From Gigaspora margarita (taxonomy: Eukaryota > Glomeromycota > Glomeromycetes > Diversisporales > Gigasporaceae): a DNA stretch of 64,000 bases. Shown here piece by piece: positions 24,916 through 36,782 of the stretch. The stretch is from positions 276,745-340,744 of the forward strand of contig WTPW01000633.1 of the NCBI GenBank assembly GCA_009809945.1, read 5' to 3'. The first letter of the stretch is position 1. Each line of letters starts with the position of its first letter. The translations under genes and the position numbers were made by a program. Below the pieces are notes generated by a model. It was not told the origin of the DNA and ran no database searches. It saw only the letters and a list, made by a program, of their open reading frames with translations.

Positions 24916-25084
24916 AATAATATACTTAAATGATTAATGTATTATTCCAGAGTTTGATAGATGGACAAACCAAGACAAATTATTATAAATACTTCTTATA
25001 ATAATTATCCATACTGCAAAAAAATAATATTAAAAAAATTATTAGTTTTATCTATTTTTATAAAAAAACAAATAAATAAAAACA

Positions 25085-28000
25085 ATGGAAGAATTTTTGT
25101 ATAAAGTTTCATCTGAATATGAAGAGTTTATGATGAAGAATTTGATACAAGTATTGAACATGAAACATATGATGAGACACTCACATTTGATCATCATTCA
25201 TTGAAAATTTTGCAAAAAATTATAAATCAATCAAATAATAAGTCAGATGATGAGCTATTTGAAAGTGATGATGAAGTTGTTCAAAATGATGATAAAACAG
25301 AAAGATTTGAAGAATTTGAACAACTAGTGCCTCTTATCCCAAATTGTAATGTTAAAACAACACATTGTGTTATTGTTGACAATGACAATGATGATAATAT
25401 AATTCAAAGATGTACTGGACCAGGAGAAATTATTTAAGGCAACTATCTGGAGAATGGTAAATTGATTCTCAAGCTGTAAAAGATGTTAAAAGTGATATTT
25501 TAGCACTAAGAATTTGTTTGCGCCATCTAAACTTTGATCAAAGAACTGTACATGAATTTGAATCTAAAAAAGAACAATCTACTGATAAAAGTATAATAAG
25601 CTTACATTGCTGCCTATTTTGTAATAAATCAAAATATTTTTTTACATGAGGTAAAACATGTTTATTGCATATATGGAAAGTGTGTGAATGCATAATTCAA
25701 GCACCATGTGTTGGTTTGTCAAAGTGCCCAGCAATAACTGAATATGAAGATCTATCAAAAAAATCACTTATTATTGATAAACCTCGTTTTATTTGTACAA
25801 GCTGTTTTGTAAAAAATGGAGGTCATTTGCAAATTCGACCAAAAAAAAAGGAGTAAGTCTTATTTCATGTGTAGAATGACAACTACATGAGACTAATACC
25901 AAGTCTGCTTTGAAGTTTTTAGCCAATTGGATTGAACAAATAGCTGAATTAGAAGATGAATCTAAAAAAATTAATATATTAAAAGAACTTGTTAAACTTT
26001 TAAATAATGTTACAACAGATAAATCTGAAATAGAAAATACTATAAGTACATCTTCTACAATATCTACAGTTCCAAGTTGTTGTTTTAATAAAAACAGCAT
26101 TTGCTATTAAAAAAATTCAAGTTAGTGAAGAACAAGATCAAGAACAATTATTAAAAAATATTCATCTTATTCACTAGGAAGCATGCTTCCTTCTTCTATA
26201 TTACAAGAATGATCTGAGCTTAAAAAAAAATTATCATCACTTGAAGAGCCTAAATCTTTTGATGAATACTATCTAGCTATGCCATCATCTCTTGTTAACT
26301 TTTTTTATGGATTAATTTTAACTATAAAACAAAAAAAGTTGCAAGTATTAGCTAGAAAAAGAAAAGAGAGAAATATGCCTCCCTCACAGTTGGAAAGAAG
26401 AGAAATTGAACTAATTTCATCCTTTTTTGCTTCTGTAATACTTACTATTGCTTTTTCTCATTGGAAAATATGGTTTACGCATATTCTTTCTTCTCTTTGT
26501 TGTCGACCAAAAATGATAGGAGTTTTGTACAAAATTCTTTATACAGTTCAAGTATTAGCATATGATAAAGATCATAAAGTTCGTACTCAAAAAAAAAGAA
26601 TGCTTGCTGCAGATCCTCAGTTAAGAATAAATTTAAATCCAAATGTAATAAATATTGCAGCTATAGATAATATTGATTTAAAAGATGCAACTTTTCAATA
26701 TGGTAATATTTTTGATGTTGTGCGCAATACTGTACATGCAACAGCATGAATAGTCTTTCAATACCAATATTCAGAGCTTGTTGATTTGGATGATGATATA
26801 AGAAACTACCCTCCTTTTGGCATAAGTTCAAGTATGGAACAATACCAAATTACAGTAGATTGGATTTTTAATTAACTAATTAATATGGGACAAACTTTTA
26901 ATAGTGAACATATTAATGAAGCTATTAAAGCCAATATTGATTCAACATTGTATGTAGGTCCCCCAAATGTTGTAATTCTTAAACCAGGAAAAGCTCCAAG
27001 CAAAGATGAGCATGTTTACAAAGCTGTTGATATGTTTTTAGAAAACTTTGGTTATACAGAAGATGGTATATTAAATTTAGTATGTGATGAAGAAATTTAT
27101 CGCCGCATGAAAAGTTATAAAAATAATGACATTGCATTTTGGGACAATGGTATACAAACAAGGCAATGTGCATACAATAATTACTGCTTTTTCAGGTTAT
27201 GGGCATTCATTTTGGACTTGCTACACAGCTCGGTGTTAAATTTCTTGATAAGCTTGAACAGGTTGTTGACTATCGAGCAACATTTTGAGTACTTGAGCTT
27301 CTTTGGACAGCTGTAGGAGTTGCAATTCATCAATATATAAAACAGAAAATATTTCTATTAATGATATCCCTAAAACAAACAATAATATTTTAAAAATATG
27401 GTATAATTTTTATTTGTGGGTAGGATATATGAAATTGCACAAACTTGGTATTCGTATTGGAAATTTTGATTTAAAACTTTATAGCTTAATGGCATTTGCA
27501 CCTTTATTTCATATTACAAGAAAATATAGGTATGCAGAATCAGTAGCATGATTTATAACAGAACTGCGAAATGAGCCACAACTTCTTCAAAATTTTAGGA
27601 CAGTACCTTCAATTAATTTAATACAAGAAGAACATTATTTTGCTTTTAATGAAGCTCTAGAAACATTTGGAATAAAATTTTTAAAAGAAAATATGACTGG
27701 CTATGCAACAAATTTAGAAAATTTAGAGTTAAACATCAAAGCAGCACAAACTGAATATGATCGACTTAACTTGTTAATTTCAGAATTTACTAGTGACCAG
27801 TCAGTAAGCAGAAGTTCATGATCTATCAAAAGTTATCAAGAAGTTCTTTGGAAACTAATTTATGATCTTAAATTAGAATTTATCAACCAAAAACCAGAAA
27901 GTAGCATACTATTTGCAGAAACTACACAATTAACAGAAGATGGATACCGACAAATGTTTACTTGCTATGAATTAGGAATCAAAAGAATGCATAGTATTAT

Positions 28001-28380
28001 TGAGCAAAAGACTTTTGTACAAGCAATTCTAATACCTATGAAGGTAAAAAATAAAAAACGTATAAAGCAGAAACTAATCAAGCAGCAACAGAAGAAACTA
28101 ATCAAATGGTAATAGAAGAATCTCAAGTTTTAGAACTAAATGATGATATGAAAGTTGAAGAAATTAACCAAAACTTACAATTGGAATTATTATCTGGATT
28201 ATCACATCAAAAAAGACAACATTCAATACATATACCAACAGATATTGAAGAACAAATTCTTATGGAGCTCAAAAAATATAAAGATTCTACTGTATTACTT
28301 CAAGAAATTGTTAAAGATTTTGTTGAAAAGTTAGCAGTTCATACTGATTATTGGACTTCAAAACGAATTCGGGATCGATA
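25085..28380 (+). pseudogene. decayed transposase-like gene with DNxD motif
   Basis: A protein of roughly 1,000 residues can be followed through shifting frames. In order: an Asp/Glu-rich N-terminus (25150-25430); a cysteine-rich zinc-binding-like region (CCLFCNKSK, CECIIQAPC, CTSCF; 25500-25860); a Lys/Arg-rich segment; the motif AIDNIDLKDATFQYGNIFDV with HAT soon after (26660-26745); LNLVCDEEIYRR (27075); LGVKFLDKLEQVVDYRA (27228); and a coiled acidic C-terminus. At least nine in-frame stops and several frameshifts make it a pseudogene. Seven stops are TGA (25647, 25877, 26210, 26747, 27286, 27549, 27819); TAA occurs at 25458 and 26873. I recall similar DNxD proteins as a large family in Glomeromycotina, possibly DUF6589-like, but cannot verify it. 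Its place inside the 13.0-31.7 kb element suggests it was that element's transposase. Confidence 0.6.
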
Positions 28381-29060
28381 GTATAATCGCTATAAAAGAG
28401 TAAAAAAAAAAAATAATACAACCTTAAATTTAGATACAGTTGACCCTCTTGAAACTGATTCTGTCAAAACTGATAACCTGCTATAGTTTATTAAAAATAA
28501 AAGCATTAAATGCTTAATAACTTAATAGCATACAAATTATCTAAGATCATAAATTTATATACATTTTTTTAAAATAAGTTATTATTATAAAATAAATTAA
28601 ATTAAATTTTTAATTAAATTATTATTATTTTTTATTTTTATTTTTTAATTAAATTAATTAACATTATATTTATTGTTTTAAATTATTTTATTATTTTTTT
28701 TAATATTAAATATTTTTTAAAAAATTTTATTTATTTTTTTTTATTATTAACAATATATATTATTATTTTTTAAATTATTTTAAAAATAAAACTTTTAAAT
28801 TACTTTAAATTATTATCAATTAACTTAGATTTTTTTAAAAAAAATTATCTTTTTAAAATTATTCTTTTATTTAATTAATTTTTAAATTATTATTTTAACT
28901 TACCCCATTTATATCCACTTTTTTTATCCATTATACCAAATATAACTATCATGTCTGTGCCTAAATCTATTTATTATGTTACATCACGAATCTAACTATT
29001 GTGCTTATACCTAAATCTAACTACTTCCTAAGTCTATCATAATGTACTATCATGCTATAT
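28381..29060. other. extremely AT-rich spacer
   Basis: 28500-28900 is nearly pure A/T (TTATTATTTTT words). 28900-29050 holds diverged repeats of ACCTAAATCTA and CTAACTA. No gene. Confidence 0.6.
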
Positions 29061-29517
29061 TCTTGAAGTTTAATTTCCCATGGTTGTCAAATCATTTTCG
29101 TGAGCATTTTGATGAATAAGCAATCATTCTTGATTTTTTTCCTTGTGATAGGAATTTTATTTAGCCTTCAATTTTAGGAGTTGTCCTTAAAATATTTTAT
29201 AATTATTAAATTTCTGATTATTCATTTTTAAAAATATAAATTCTAAATGTTGCCAAAAGCATAAAACATTTTGAATAAATTTACCAAAAGATTTAAAATT
29301 TTCATTGCTAAAGTTCACTTTAAACACAACACGAGGATATAGAATGCCTTTAAAATTGCTGCGTAGATGGGATGCAATTTCTAAAATATTTCATAATTAT
29401 TAAATTTCTGTCTATTCATTTTAAAAAATATAACTTATCAATTCAAATGTTGGTAACCTAATGCACGAAGTTTGCTGGTGGGAAATACTGCCTGGTAAGA
29501 TCTTGAAAATTTGTTCT
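29061..29517. repeat. internal direct repeat
   Basis: About 29190-29260 and 29380-29450 are diverged direct copies (shared TAATTATTAAATTTCTG and TATTCATTTT). Non-coding, inside the large DNA transposon. Confidence 0.5.
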
Positions 29518-30300
29518 TAAAAATTTATTAAGACTTCCAAAAATTCATAGAAAAATTTTGTAATTGTCTGCCAATTCTCAAAGGTGTTGTTTGACATCTG
29601 GAAGATGCTAGCAGCTTGAAACCCAACAAAATAAAATTTTGGCAGGGCAATATTAATAAAGGGGAAGAATTGTTAATTCTTTTTCCCAAGCTATGACCCC
29701 CAACAAAAGCAAGAATTCGAAAAACAATGAAAGGGCATGGAGGAAGTATTGAGAAGTATATGGCTTTCATTATTTGCAATTGAAATACCATCAAGTATTC
29801 GTTTGTTTTTGTATTTTTTAATCAGTATATTTCGAGCTTAATTCATTGCATTTCATATAACTTTCAAACTTTATAAATTTATATAAATAAATTAGTTTAA
29901 TATCTGATATGTTTAATAAACTAAATAATTAACAATAATTTAACTTACTTCTTTCAAAAAATCATGAGAATTTTTCTTAGAATCAGACAAGGTTGAGTGC
30001 AACTGTGCTAACTGGTTCACATATTCTCACATTCTTTTCAAGTTTTCGTATTCCATCCAACCAGGTCGCAGAAAATACAGAACTAAATCCTTGGCCAATT
30101 TTTTTAATATTATTTAGTCTGTCAAATGGAATCTCTTCATACATACAAATTCTAAGTTGAAACCCTTTCTTTTATAAAATCATCAATCTTCTTATTTCTA
30201 CTTGTTCATCCTTGAATTGTTATGTCTGGATCACATGCCTCACATGCCTCATACCAAGTTGGCATTATTGCTTTGTTTTGTTACTTATAAGGCGGTCTAC
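29518..30300 (-). pseudogene. remnant of a second minus-strand coding sequence
   Basis: Conceptual translation on the minus strand gives protein-like text in short pieces (for example NIALPKFYFVGFQAASIFQM and NNTFENWQTITKFFYEFLEV at 29530-29690, KKIDDFIKER near 30170), broken by stops. I do not recognise the family. It may be a second ORF of the enclosing transposon or part of another transposase. Confidence 0.3.
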
Positions 30301-31598
30301 ATTGCAAAAATATTGTAAAAAAATAAAAGAGAATTGAACCTGAAACTAAGTAAAGCAATTGGCCACTATTTTCATGGCTCGGGTCTACCTGATACCATAA
30401 ATATAAGTCAGAGCAAACGGTGTATTCTTATTCCCAGGAATATTAGTATTACTAATCCTAACCATACTTAAAGTTAATTCTATTTTTAGTATAAAATACT
30501 ATCTCATTTCTAAAATTTAGATAGCATCCAATTATATCACTAGTAGTATGGCTCGAACAAAAAGAATTACCATAATAACCACATTCTCATGATTCATTTT
30601 TCTTGTTTTCCTATTCTAAAGATATAATATAAACAGTTTTAAATTTTTATAATCACTTTGGAATTAAAGATGGAAAAGCAATTGTGGAGGCTCTATGCAA
30701 GAACACTACACTAACTTTATTAAATCTACTTACATTGAACATCTTCCCAAATTATTTCAACTGGTTTGTAAGTCTAAAGATCATGTTCTACTACACACTA
30801 TGCAGTATGCCATCGTTTCAAAAAGCAAATTATATAAAAAAAATTGAATTAATATGATCTACCTATTCATGAAAACAGTTGTTCCCAATTTTCATCATTA
30901 CTTTCATAATGCACTAGCTCTTCACAGATGCATTTTGGTGAAAGCTCTCACTTCGGCGCATCTAACAATCTACTTTTTATACCAGATATTTGCAAACTGG
31001 AGAAAGATCAAGCGAAAGAAAGCAAAATAATTGCAGACTTTTGAAGCCATATTAATTTATACAGAATGGTTTATTTTCTATATTTTTTATATTTTCTGAT
31101 TCGTAAAAACTACAGCTACAGGTTTGTCTTAAAAAGCATTGTGTGTTAAAACTAAAGTGTCAGATGAAATTTTCAAAAATGTAAATTCGTTAATTTGTGT
31201 AATTTATAAAAATCATATGATAAAATTTTGGATGTGACAAATTGTGTGACTGTTATAAATTTTAATACATTTATACCTGATTATGCACCTGATTACTTAT
31301 AAATTTTTATATGCTTATATGATTTGATCACTTTGTTGCCATTATAATTTTGAATATATCTTTATATAATAATATTTAAAAACAAATTGAGAAAATTAAG
31401 GCAAATCTGAATTAATAAATTTAATAATTATAAGATTTAGATGTTTTAAATGTAGACAAAATCTTATATGCATTTTTATTTGTAATAAATGCAGTAAGAT
31501 TTATAAGAAATGATTATTATTTTAATAAAAAATAACATTTCTAGTGGTGATTTATATATATATATTTATTTATCATGAAAAAATAAGAAACTCTACTT
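30301..31598. other. right interior of the large DNA transposon, nothing recognised
   Basis: AT-rich non-coding sequence up to the GGGATC-containing right end. It includes the partner of a direct repeat near 22950 (about 31285-31330). Confidence 0.4.
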
Positions 31599-31754
31599 GA
31601 TCCCATGAATCCCGCACAGATCCCACATAGAATTTTTAAAAAAATCAGGATTTGCCTATCACTAATTAAAACTAAGTTTTTTGTAACTATTTTAATACAA
31701 TGTATATAAACTATAACTATAATGCTAACTCTAGGAAGTGTGAGAACTGTCATA

Positions 31755-31975
31755 GTAATCATGTAATCAAGATCATTAACGATTGCAATCAATTATAAGT
31801 AATCACAAGATCAAGATCGTTAAGTCACTCAATCAAATTTGACCTGTATAAACATGTGATAAAGATCGTTAAATCACTTAATGATTGCAATCAAATTTTA
31901 CCTGGATAATCACGTAATTGAGATCGTTAAGTCACTTAACGATTGCAATTAAATTTTGAGTGTCCTTAAATATAC
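31755..31975. repeat. tandem repeat of a ~60-bp GATCGTTAAGTCAC unit
   Basis: Three to four diverged units with GATCGTTAAGTCACTTAACG and GATTGCAATCAAATTTTACC. A further unit lies at 32764-32815 beyond an inserted hAT-like element, so the two parts were once contiguous. The unit itself contains the inverted words CGTTAAGT and ACTTAACG. Confidence 0.75.
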
Positions 31976-32087
31976 CTGGGTATAAGCTCTTAACCTATAA
32001 CCTCTAAATAAATAAACCAAATTTAAAATAGTTATNACGTGCTAACTAAATTGAGAAACAGAATAAGAGCCTATACCCCTAGTACAG

Positions 32088-32733
32088 CAGGGATGGTAAA
32101 TGATCTGGTCATTTGCCAATTTTTCAAATAACCTCAAATGACCTTAAAATGACCAGTCATTTGAGGACATTCAAATTTTGGATCATTTGGAAATGATACA
32201 TGACCAAATGACTATGGTCATTTCCAAATAACCAGGATCATTTGGTCATTAGGTCATTTTACATAGAGTTAATATCCTACCAATCACGTCAATTATTAAT
32301 TGACATGCCATTTGTAAAATTGAAAATGATTTATGTAATTTTGTAATCGGTAAATTATTATTCACGAACTTTTTTTTTTAAAAAAAGTAAATACATTATC
32401 TTTCGTCTAGTGTTTTTTTCTTAATCATTTTATACCTAATATGATTCGTGGATTGTTGCTTTACAACAGATATAGTAAAAGACCTAGTTATTTAGCTATT
32501 GGTCATTTGGGGTCATCAGCCATTTATCACGTGTAATAATATTTATTGAATAACATCTAGAATGTTTCATTTTACAAAGAACAATAATCAATTATGATTG
32601 GCTAAAAGTTATTAGATAATCAATTAACCAGAGTTAAATGACCTTCTTAAGTCATTTGAGCCATGAAATGTCCAATTACTGGTCATTTGTCATTTGAGTC
32701 ATTTGGGTCATTTAAAGTCATTTACCATCCCTG
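32088..32733. mobile_element. hAT-type MITE with perfect 8-bp target duplication
   Basis: The ends are CAGGGATGGTAAATGA and its complement TCATTTACCATCCCTG. The flanks are TAGTACAG at 32080-32087 and 32734-32741, identical. 646 bp, no coding sequence; sub-terminal regions are packed with AAATGACC/GGTCATTT words. The 8-bp duplication and CAGGG-type end fit hAT elements. Confidence 0.85.
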
Positions 32734-32763
32734 TAGTACAGGCTTAAACAGCCCTCAAATTTT

Positions 32764-32975
32764 ATTCATATAATTGCATGATTGAGATCGTTAAGTCACT
32801 TAATGATTGAAATCGATTATACATATATATAAAGACATGAGTATTAGATTTGGTTTAACTTAGTGTATAAAATCCAATCAAGTCAACTCCTACTGCAATA
32901 TAACTGAGAGAAAAGAGAAAAAATAAAAATTAGTAGCACTGAATGAGCATAAGCAAAAATAATAAATATATATCT
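32764..32975. other. separated tandem unit and AT-rich spacer
   Basis: Starts with the displaced unit of the 31.8-kb tandem repeat (TGAGATCGTTAAGTCACTTA), followed by plain AT-rich DNA. Confidence 0.5.
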
Positions 32976-34107
32976 AAATTAGGGCTGTTAGTTGGTCCAT
33001 CCGGTCCAAAGACTGGCAAAAGTTAGACCGAACTGCAGCCTAGGACTGACAGGACCGATCTTTATGAACTGGACAGATTGTTAGACTAATTAAGTGCCCA
33101 TTATTATAAACTCCAAAACTATTAGTTTGTTGCTCATTTTATTATATAAAAGCTACCTCTAAACAAGTATTCAAACCTGTCTATTGTTATTAGAACTAGT
33201 AATAGCATGTGCACAAATTTTGAGAATGAGTCCTGTACTATAAGTATGTATATCTATATAATCATTTTAATTAAAAAAGTAAAAAAGCCAATTTAAAATT
33301 TTTAAATTTATTTATCATTGTCTAAACCCTAAAATTAACCTCGTATATTCTTATAATAAATTACCATCCATCACAAGTGTTTTATATATTTTTACATCAT
33401 TTTTTCATGTAAAAATAAGTTACAACTTATGTTCTTAATTTATTTCAAACTACCAATTTATTTTAGCGTTAAAAATAGAGCTCCATGGTTATAAGAGTAA
33501 ATCTAATTATCCTCCAAGGCATATAAAAGGTCAGTTATAGTCATAAATTCATTTTTTTCTGCCTTTTACTGGTGATTAAATTCATATATTAAGAGCATAA
33601 AATGTTTAAAATATCCAATAGCAGATCATAAGAAATGGTTTTCAAAATAAGTATTTTAGAAATTACAGTCGATACGACCAAATTATATGGTAACAATTTG
33701 ACTAATTATAATTCTAATATAAAAATTTAATCTACTTAATATTAGATACTTTTCCATTCCTAGTTTTGTGCCATAACGTTATACAGTTACCTTATTCATA
33801 ATTTATCCAGAGATTAGCATCCGAAATTGCATATAAGGCACAAAATTTTTTTTGGGCAATGCTAGAGTAAGCATCAAGCAATTTTTGCACAAATTATAAT
33901 TCCCGGGTAAGATTTTTTTAAAATTATATCAGGTTTGATCGGGCTTTATGGGTCAATGAACAGAGCCCAAACCTGACCCAATACTTTTATAGAACTGGCC
34001 TGAACCTAACCCGATTTATAACAGGTCAATATTTTAACCTAACCTGGGTCTGAATCTGGCCTGACCTGCAAAATTTCAGATTAAACCTGACCTGTCCCAT
34101 ACCCTAA
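32976..34107. other. non-coding, with two self-complementary patches
   Basis: 32976-33090 holds GGTCCATCCGGTCC/GGACCGATC words that can fold. 33930-34100 holds AACCTGACC/GGTCAGGTT-like words. Otherwise AT-rich, with no gene recognised. Confidence 0.45.
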
Positions 34108-35128
34108 TTTTTACTATTATATAACTATGCCCAAAAAACTTCAAGTTAGTTTAAGTTTGGGTTAGAGTTCCTATAGAGCTTGATATTAGCAAGACATATA
34201 ACAAAATTGCTCACGAAATTTTTTTGTTTAAGTATGAAAGATGCAAATTTTAGAGAAAAGCATAACAGAAGTTCAGTTTGATTGGTTGTTAAGATACTCT
34301 AGAAAAATTATTGATCATACCCCAAATAAAGTACTGGCTAAAAATTTTATAACTCTCAAACTTTAAAAAATTAGTCAATACACTCTAAAGACATATTATA
34401 AATTTACAATATACTAATTCAGTTTTGTATTAACAACTTTAATTTGGATTTTACAAGAGTTTTGTTATTTTTTTACAATAAATACATATAACATCTACTA
34501 AATAATGCATACACAACCATTTCTAACACTACTATTACTATTACTTATTGTATTATAAACATCATATTCACAAACTATACTTGTACTAAATAAATTATAA
34601 TCAAAAAATATTAAAATACGGTTTAGAATAATAGTTCAAAATTATACTTTTTGTAAAAAATACAAAAAAACTAGTTGAAGCAGAGTCTTTCAATTTCAAC
34701 TCACCAATTGTTTAGACTACTGAACTACCTTCTGACCTTTCAAAATATTCACTCTCATTTAGTTTTTGGAACTACTGTATCTTATTGCATCTTAGGTTAA
34801 AAAACAATAAGTTTGAAGGTAAACTACCAATGTCTAAAGTTGGTTGTTATGTTTTGTATTACAAAAAAGTTTCATATGATACAATGATTTTTACTATTAT
34901 AGTACTTTAAAAATTACAATTAACTCTATATAAAAAAAATTATCACTAATCATATTTATCCTAATAACAGCCAATCAAAACAAACTTTTGCTATGCTCTA
35001 GAGAAATATGCGATTTTTGAAAAAGCAAACATTTTATTTTGATCTTCTAGCTTATGTAACATTATATCAAAGTAAGACTTGCTATTGGTTTGCACTATAT
35101 AAAATTACATGAAAGTAAAAATATGATG
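34108..35128. mobile_element. dispersed element related to 11477-11772
   Basis: Both ends (about 34108-34260 and 34970-35115) match, in inverted order, the repeat at 11477-11772. They include AACTATGCCCAAAAAACTTC at the left and GCTATTGGTTTGC at the right. One CAAAATTTTGC-type motif stands at 34202-34230. No coding sequence. Confidence 0.5.
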
Positions 35129-35374
35129 CCAATACTGGGTAGTTAGTGTCTAGATCCTGGTGCAGTTCATATGCATATTGTATGTGATAGCACATTTTTT
35201 TACAAATCTACATAGTTTATCCACAAAAATTTTCTAGTCACATGACTTATAATGGTACAACTAATTGAATTTTAGGATCAAATATAATATATAAAAATTG
35301 TGTTTTTTATAATTTTCATCAAAAATCACTAATAACTCTAAAGTTTATCTATAAAATCACCTTCTGCACATTAG
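35129..35374. other. AT-rich spacer
   Basis: No gene or element end recognised. Confidence 0.4.
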
Positions 35375-35903
35375 AAAGCATTCCCAAATAACATCATGTA
35401 CCCCTACATAGTAGCTCTTGACCCTCCCTAGACTATATAAAAAAAAATTAAAAATCTGTATGTTTATATGATATATATAATTTTACAAAAACTTGGATAT
35501 ATTATGATCTAGTGGTCCAATCTGGATAATTTTGATACTATTTGATTCGTATCTATGGACGAATCCAATGGTACCAAAATCGTTTCATTTGGGTTACTGG
35601 ATCAAGAGTTATTCACAAAAAACTATTGATTTTATAGTAATTTTATAAGAAAACATAATAACCAATAGTATTTCATTACTAAAACGTGATCCAGTGGTCC
35701 AAATCAAATTATTTTGGTACTATTCGAATCCTCTCCTCGAGATGATTCGAATGGTACCAAAATCCTCCAATTTGGACCTCTGAATCAAGATTTAGACAAA
35801 TTTTTATAAAAGAATAATGTTATATTTTTTTGACCCGTACTTATTGGAAGAAACGTTATATTTTGGGGGACCCCTCAAGCATAACATTATTTATGGATGC
35901 CCC
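35375..35903. mobile_element. inverted-repeat element, uninterrupted copy
   Basis: Ends GCATTCCCAAATAACAT and its inverted partner AACATTATTTATGGATGCCC. It is homologous to the outer parts of 37837-40341 (shared TGTACCCCTACATAGTAGCT and GTTATATTTTGGGGGACCCC), which carry an insertion here absent. Its GTTATATTTTTTTGACC at ~35829 is the empty site for that insertion. Confidence 0.7.
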
Positions 35904-36782
35904 GCCCCTTAACAAAAAAAATTTCTTGCAAAATTTTGATATAAATAGTTCTCTAACCAAGTGACTAACCCAAACCCTAACTACTTGATTTATTACTTTA
36001 ATTCTATTACTTTATTTGTTTGTTTTGATTGTTTTGATTTTTACATTACAACTGATCTTTGGTTTGTGCTACAAAAAAATCACATGACCAGAAAATATTT
36101 GTGGGTGAGCTATTACCACTATCTAATTTGGATAGAGGTGTTAACTCTAACATAGATTTTAAAAGATTCCTTATAGCATCTCATATCAATATAGTTATAC
36201 TGTATTTCGATATTTATATATCTAATTTGATATTAATATAATTATTCTGCACTGCAGTTCACCAACATTTTCTAAATCAGGTTTATATTTTTCTAGTTCT
36301 GGTTTAGCATAACAATGTCACGAAGCTATTTATTTAATTGTATTTTGTATTTACTATTTAGAACAAACATGTTTGTAAACTTCAAATTTAACTCAACCAA
36401 GTTCATAATTGTATTCAGTTAAGTCTAATATTATGAGTTTGAGTTTAAGTTTGAATTAGCAAAATTACTATTTGAGTTTGGTTTGAGTTTGGAGTTTGAT
36501 TGAATCAGAACAAATTCTAGAAGCTCTAACACAAATAAATTATTCACTTAAAATATAATATAAATTATGAATTATAAACTAGAGTTAAAATTATAGTAAG
36601 ATTGAATATAAAATATTTTTGGTTAAAATTACAAGACATAACACTAGTAAGATTTTATACTTTATAAGATAGATAAAAAATGTCATGTTTTATTCTAAAT
36701 AAGAAATAAATATACTTTTACTTTAATATATTATTATGGATTAATATAAACAATATATTATATACTTTGTGCTCTTTTATAG
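35904..36782. other. non-coding spacer with one shared motif
   Basis: A CAAAATTTTGC motif (35909-35938, inverted) is followed by AACCCAAACCCTAAC. Short open frames at 35961-36241 have no support. 36420-36530 is rich in GTTTGAGTTT words. Confidence 0.4.

Larger units (their letters stand above)
22658..25084. other. left interior of the large DNA transposon, no gene supported
   Basis: AT-rich, non-coding. Notable pieces: a direct repeat (ATTTATAAATTTTTGTACG near 22950, again near 31290), a hairpin motif at 23430-23467 shared with 41450 and 48421, and a possible small inverted-repeat element at 24655-24915. Confidence 0.45.
13046..31664. mobile_element. candidate large DNA transposon interrupted by an LTR element
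   Basis: The left end TAGTGATGGGCCACATGCGG and the right end (inverse TAGTGATAGGC) are inverted repeats. Sub-terminal GGGATC/GATCCC palindromes stand on both sides (13061-13095 and about 31600-31627). Flanks are ATTCAAAC (13038-13045) and ATTAAAAC (31665-31672), a 7/8 target duplication typical in size of hAT-type elements. Removing the gypsy insertion (13289-22657) leaves ~9.25 kb, which contains the decayed transposase-like gene at 25.1-28.4 kb. The pairing of ends so far apart is inference, but the combination of end match, palindromes and flank match argues for it. Confidence 0.55.

Noticed and set aside
25085-28380. TGA read as a sense codon, giving a longer frame
   Set aside because: The MFS symporter and chitin-binding gene need no such recoding, and the region also contains TAA stops and frameshifts. 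Ordinary pseudogene decay explains it.
29528-29794. 88-residue open frame on the minus strand
   Set aside because: Another minus-strand frame of the same stretch looks more protein-like, so this frame is probably a shadow of a decayed transposon gene.
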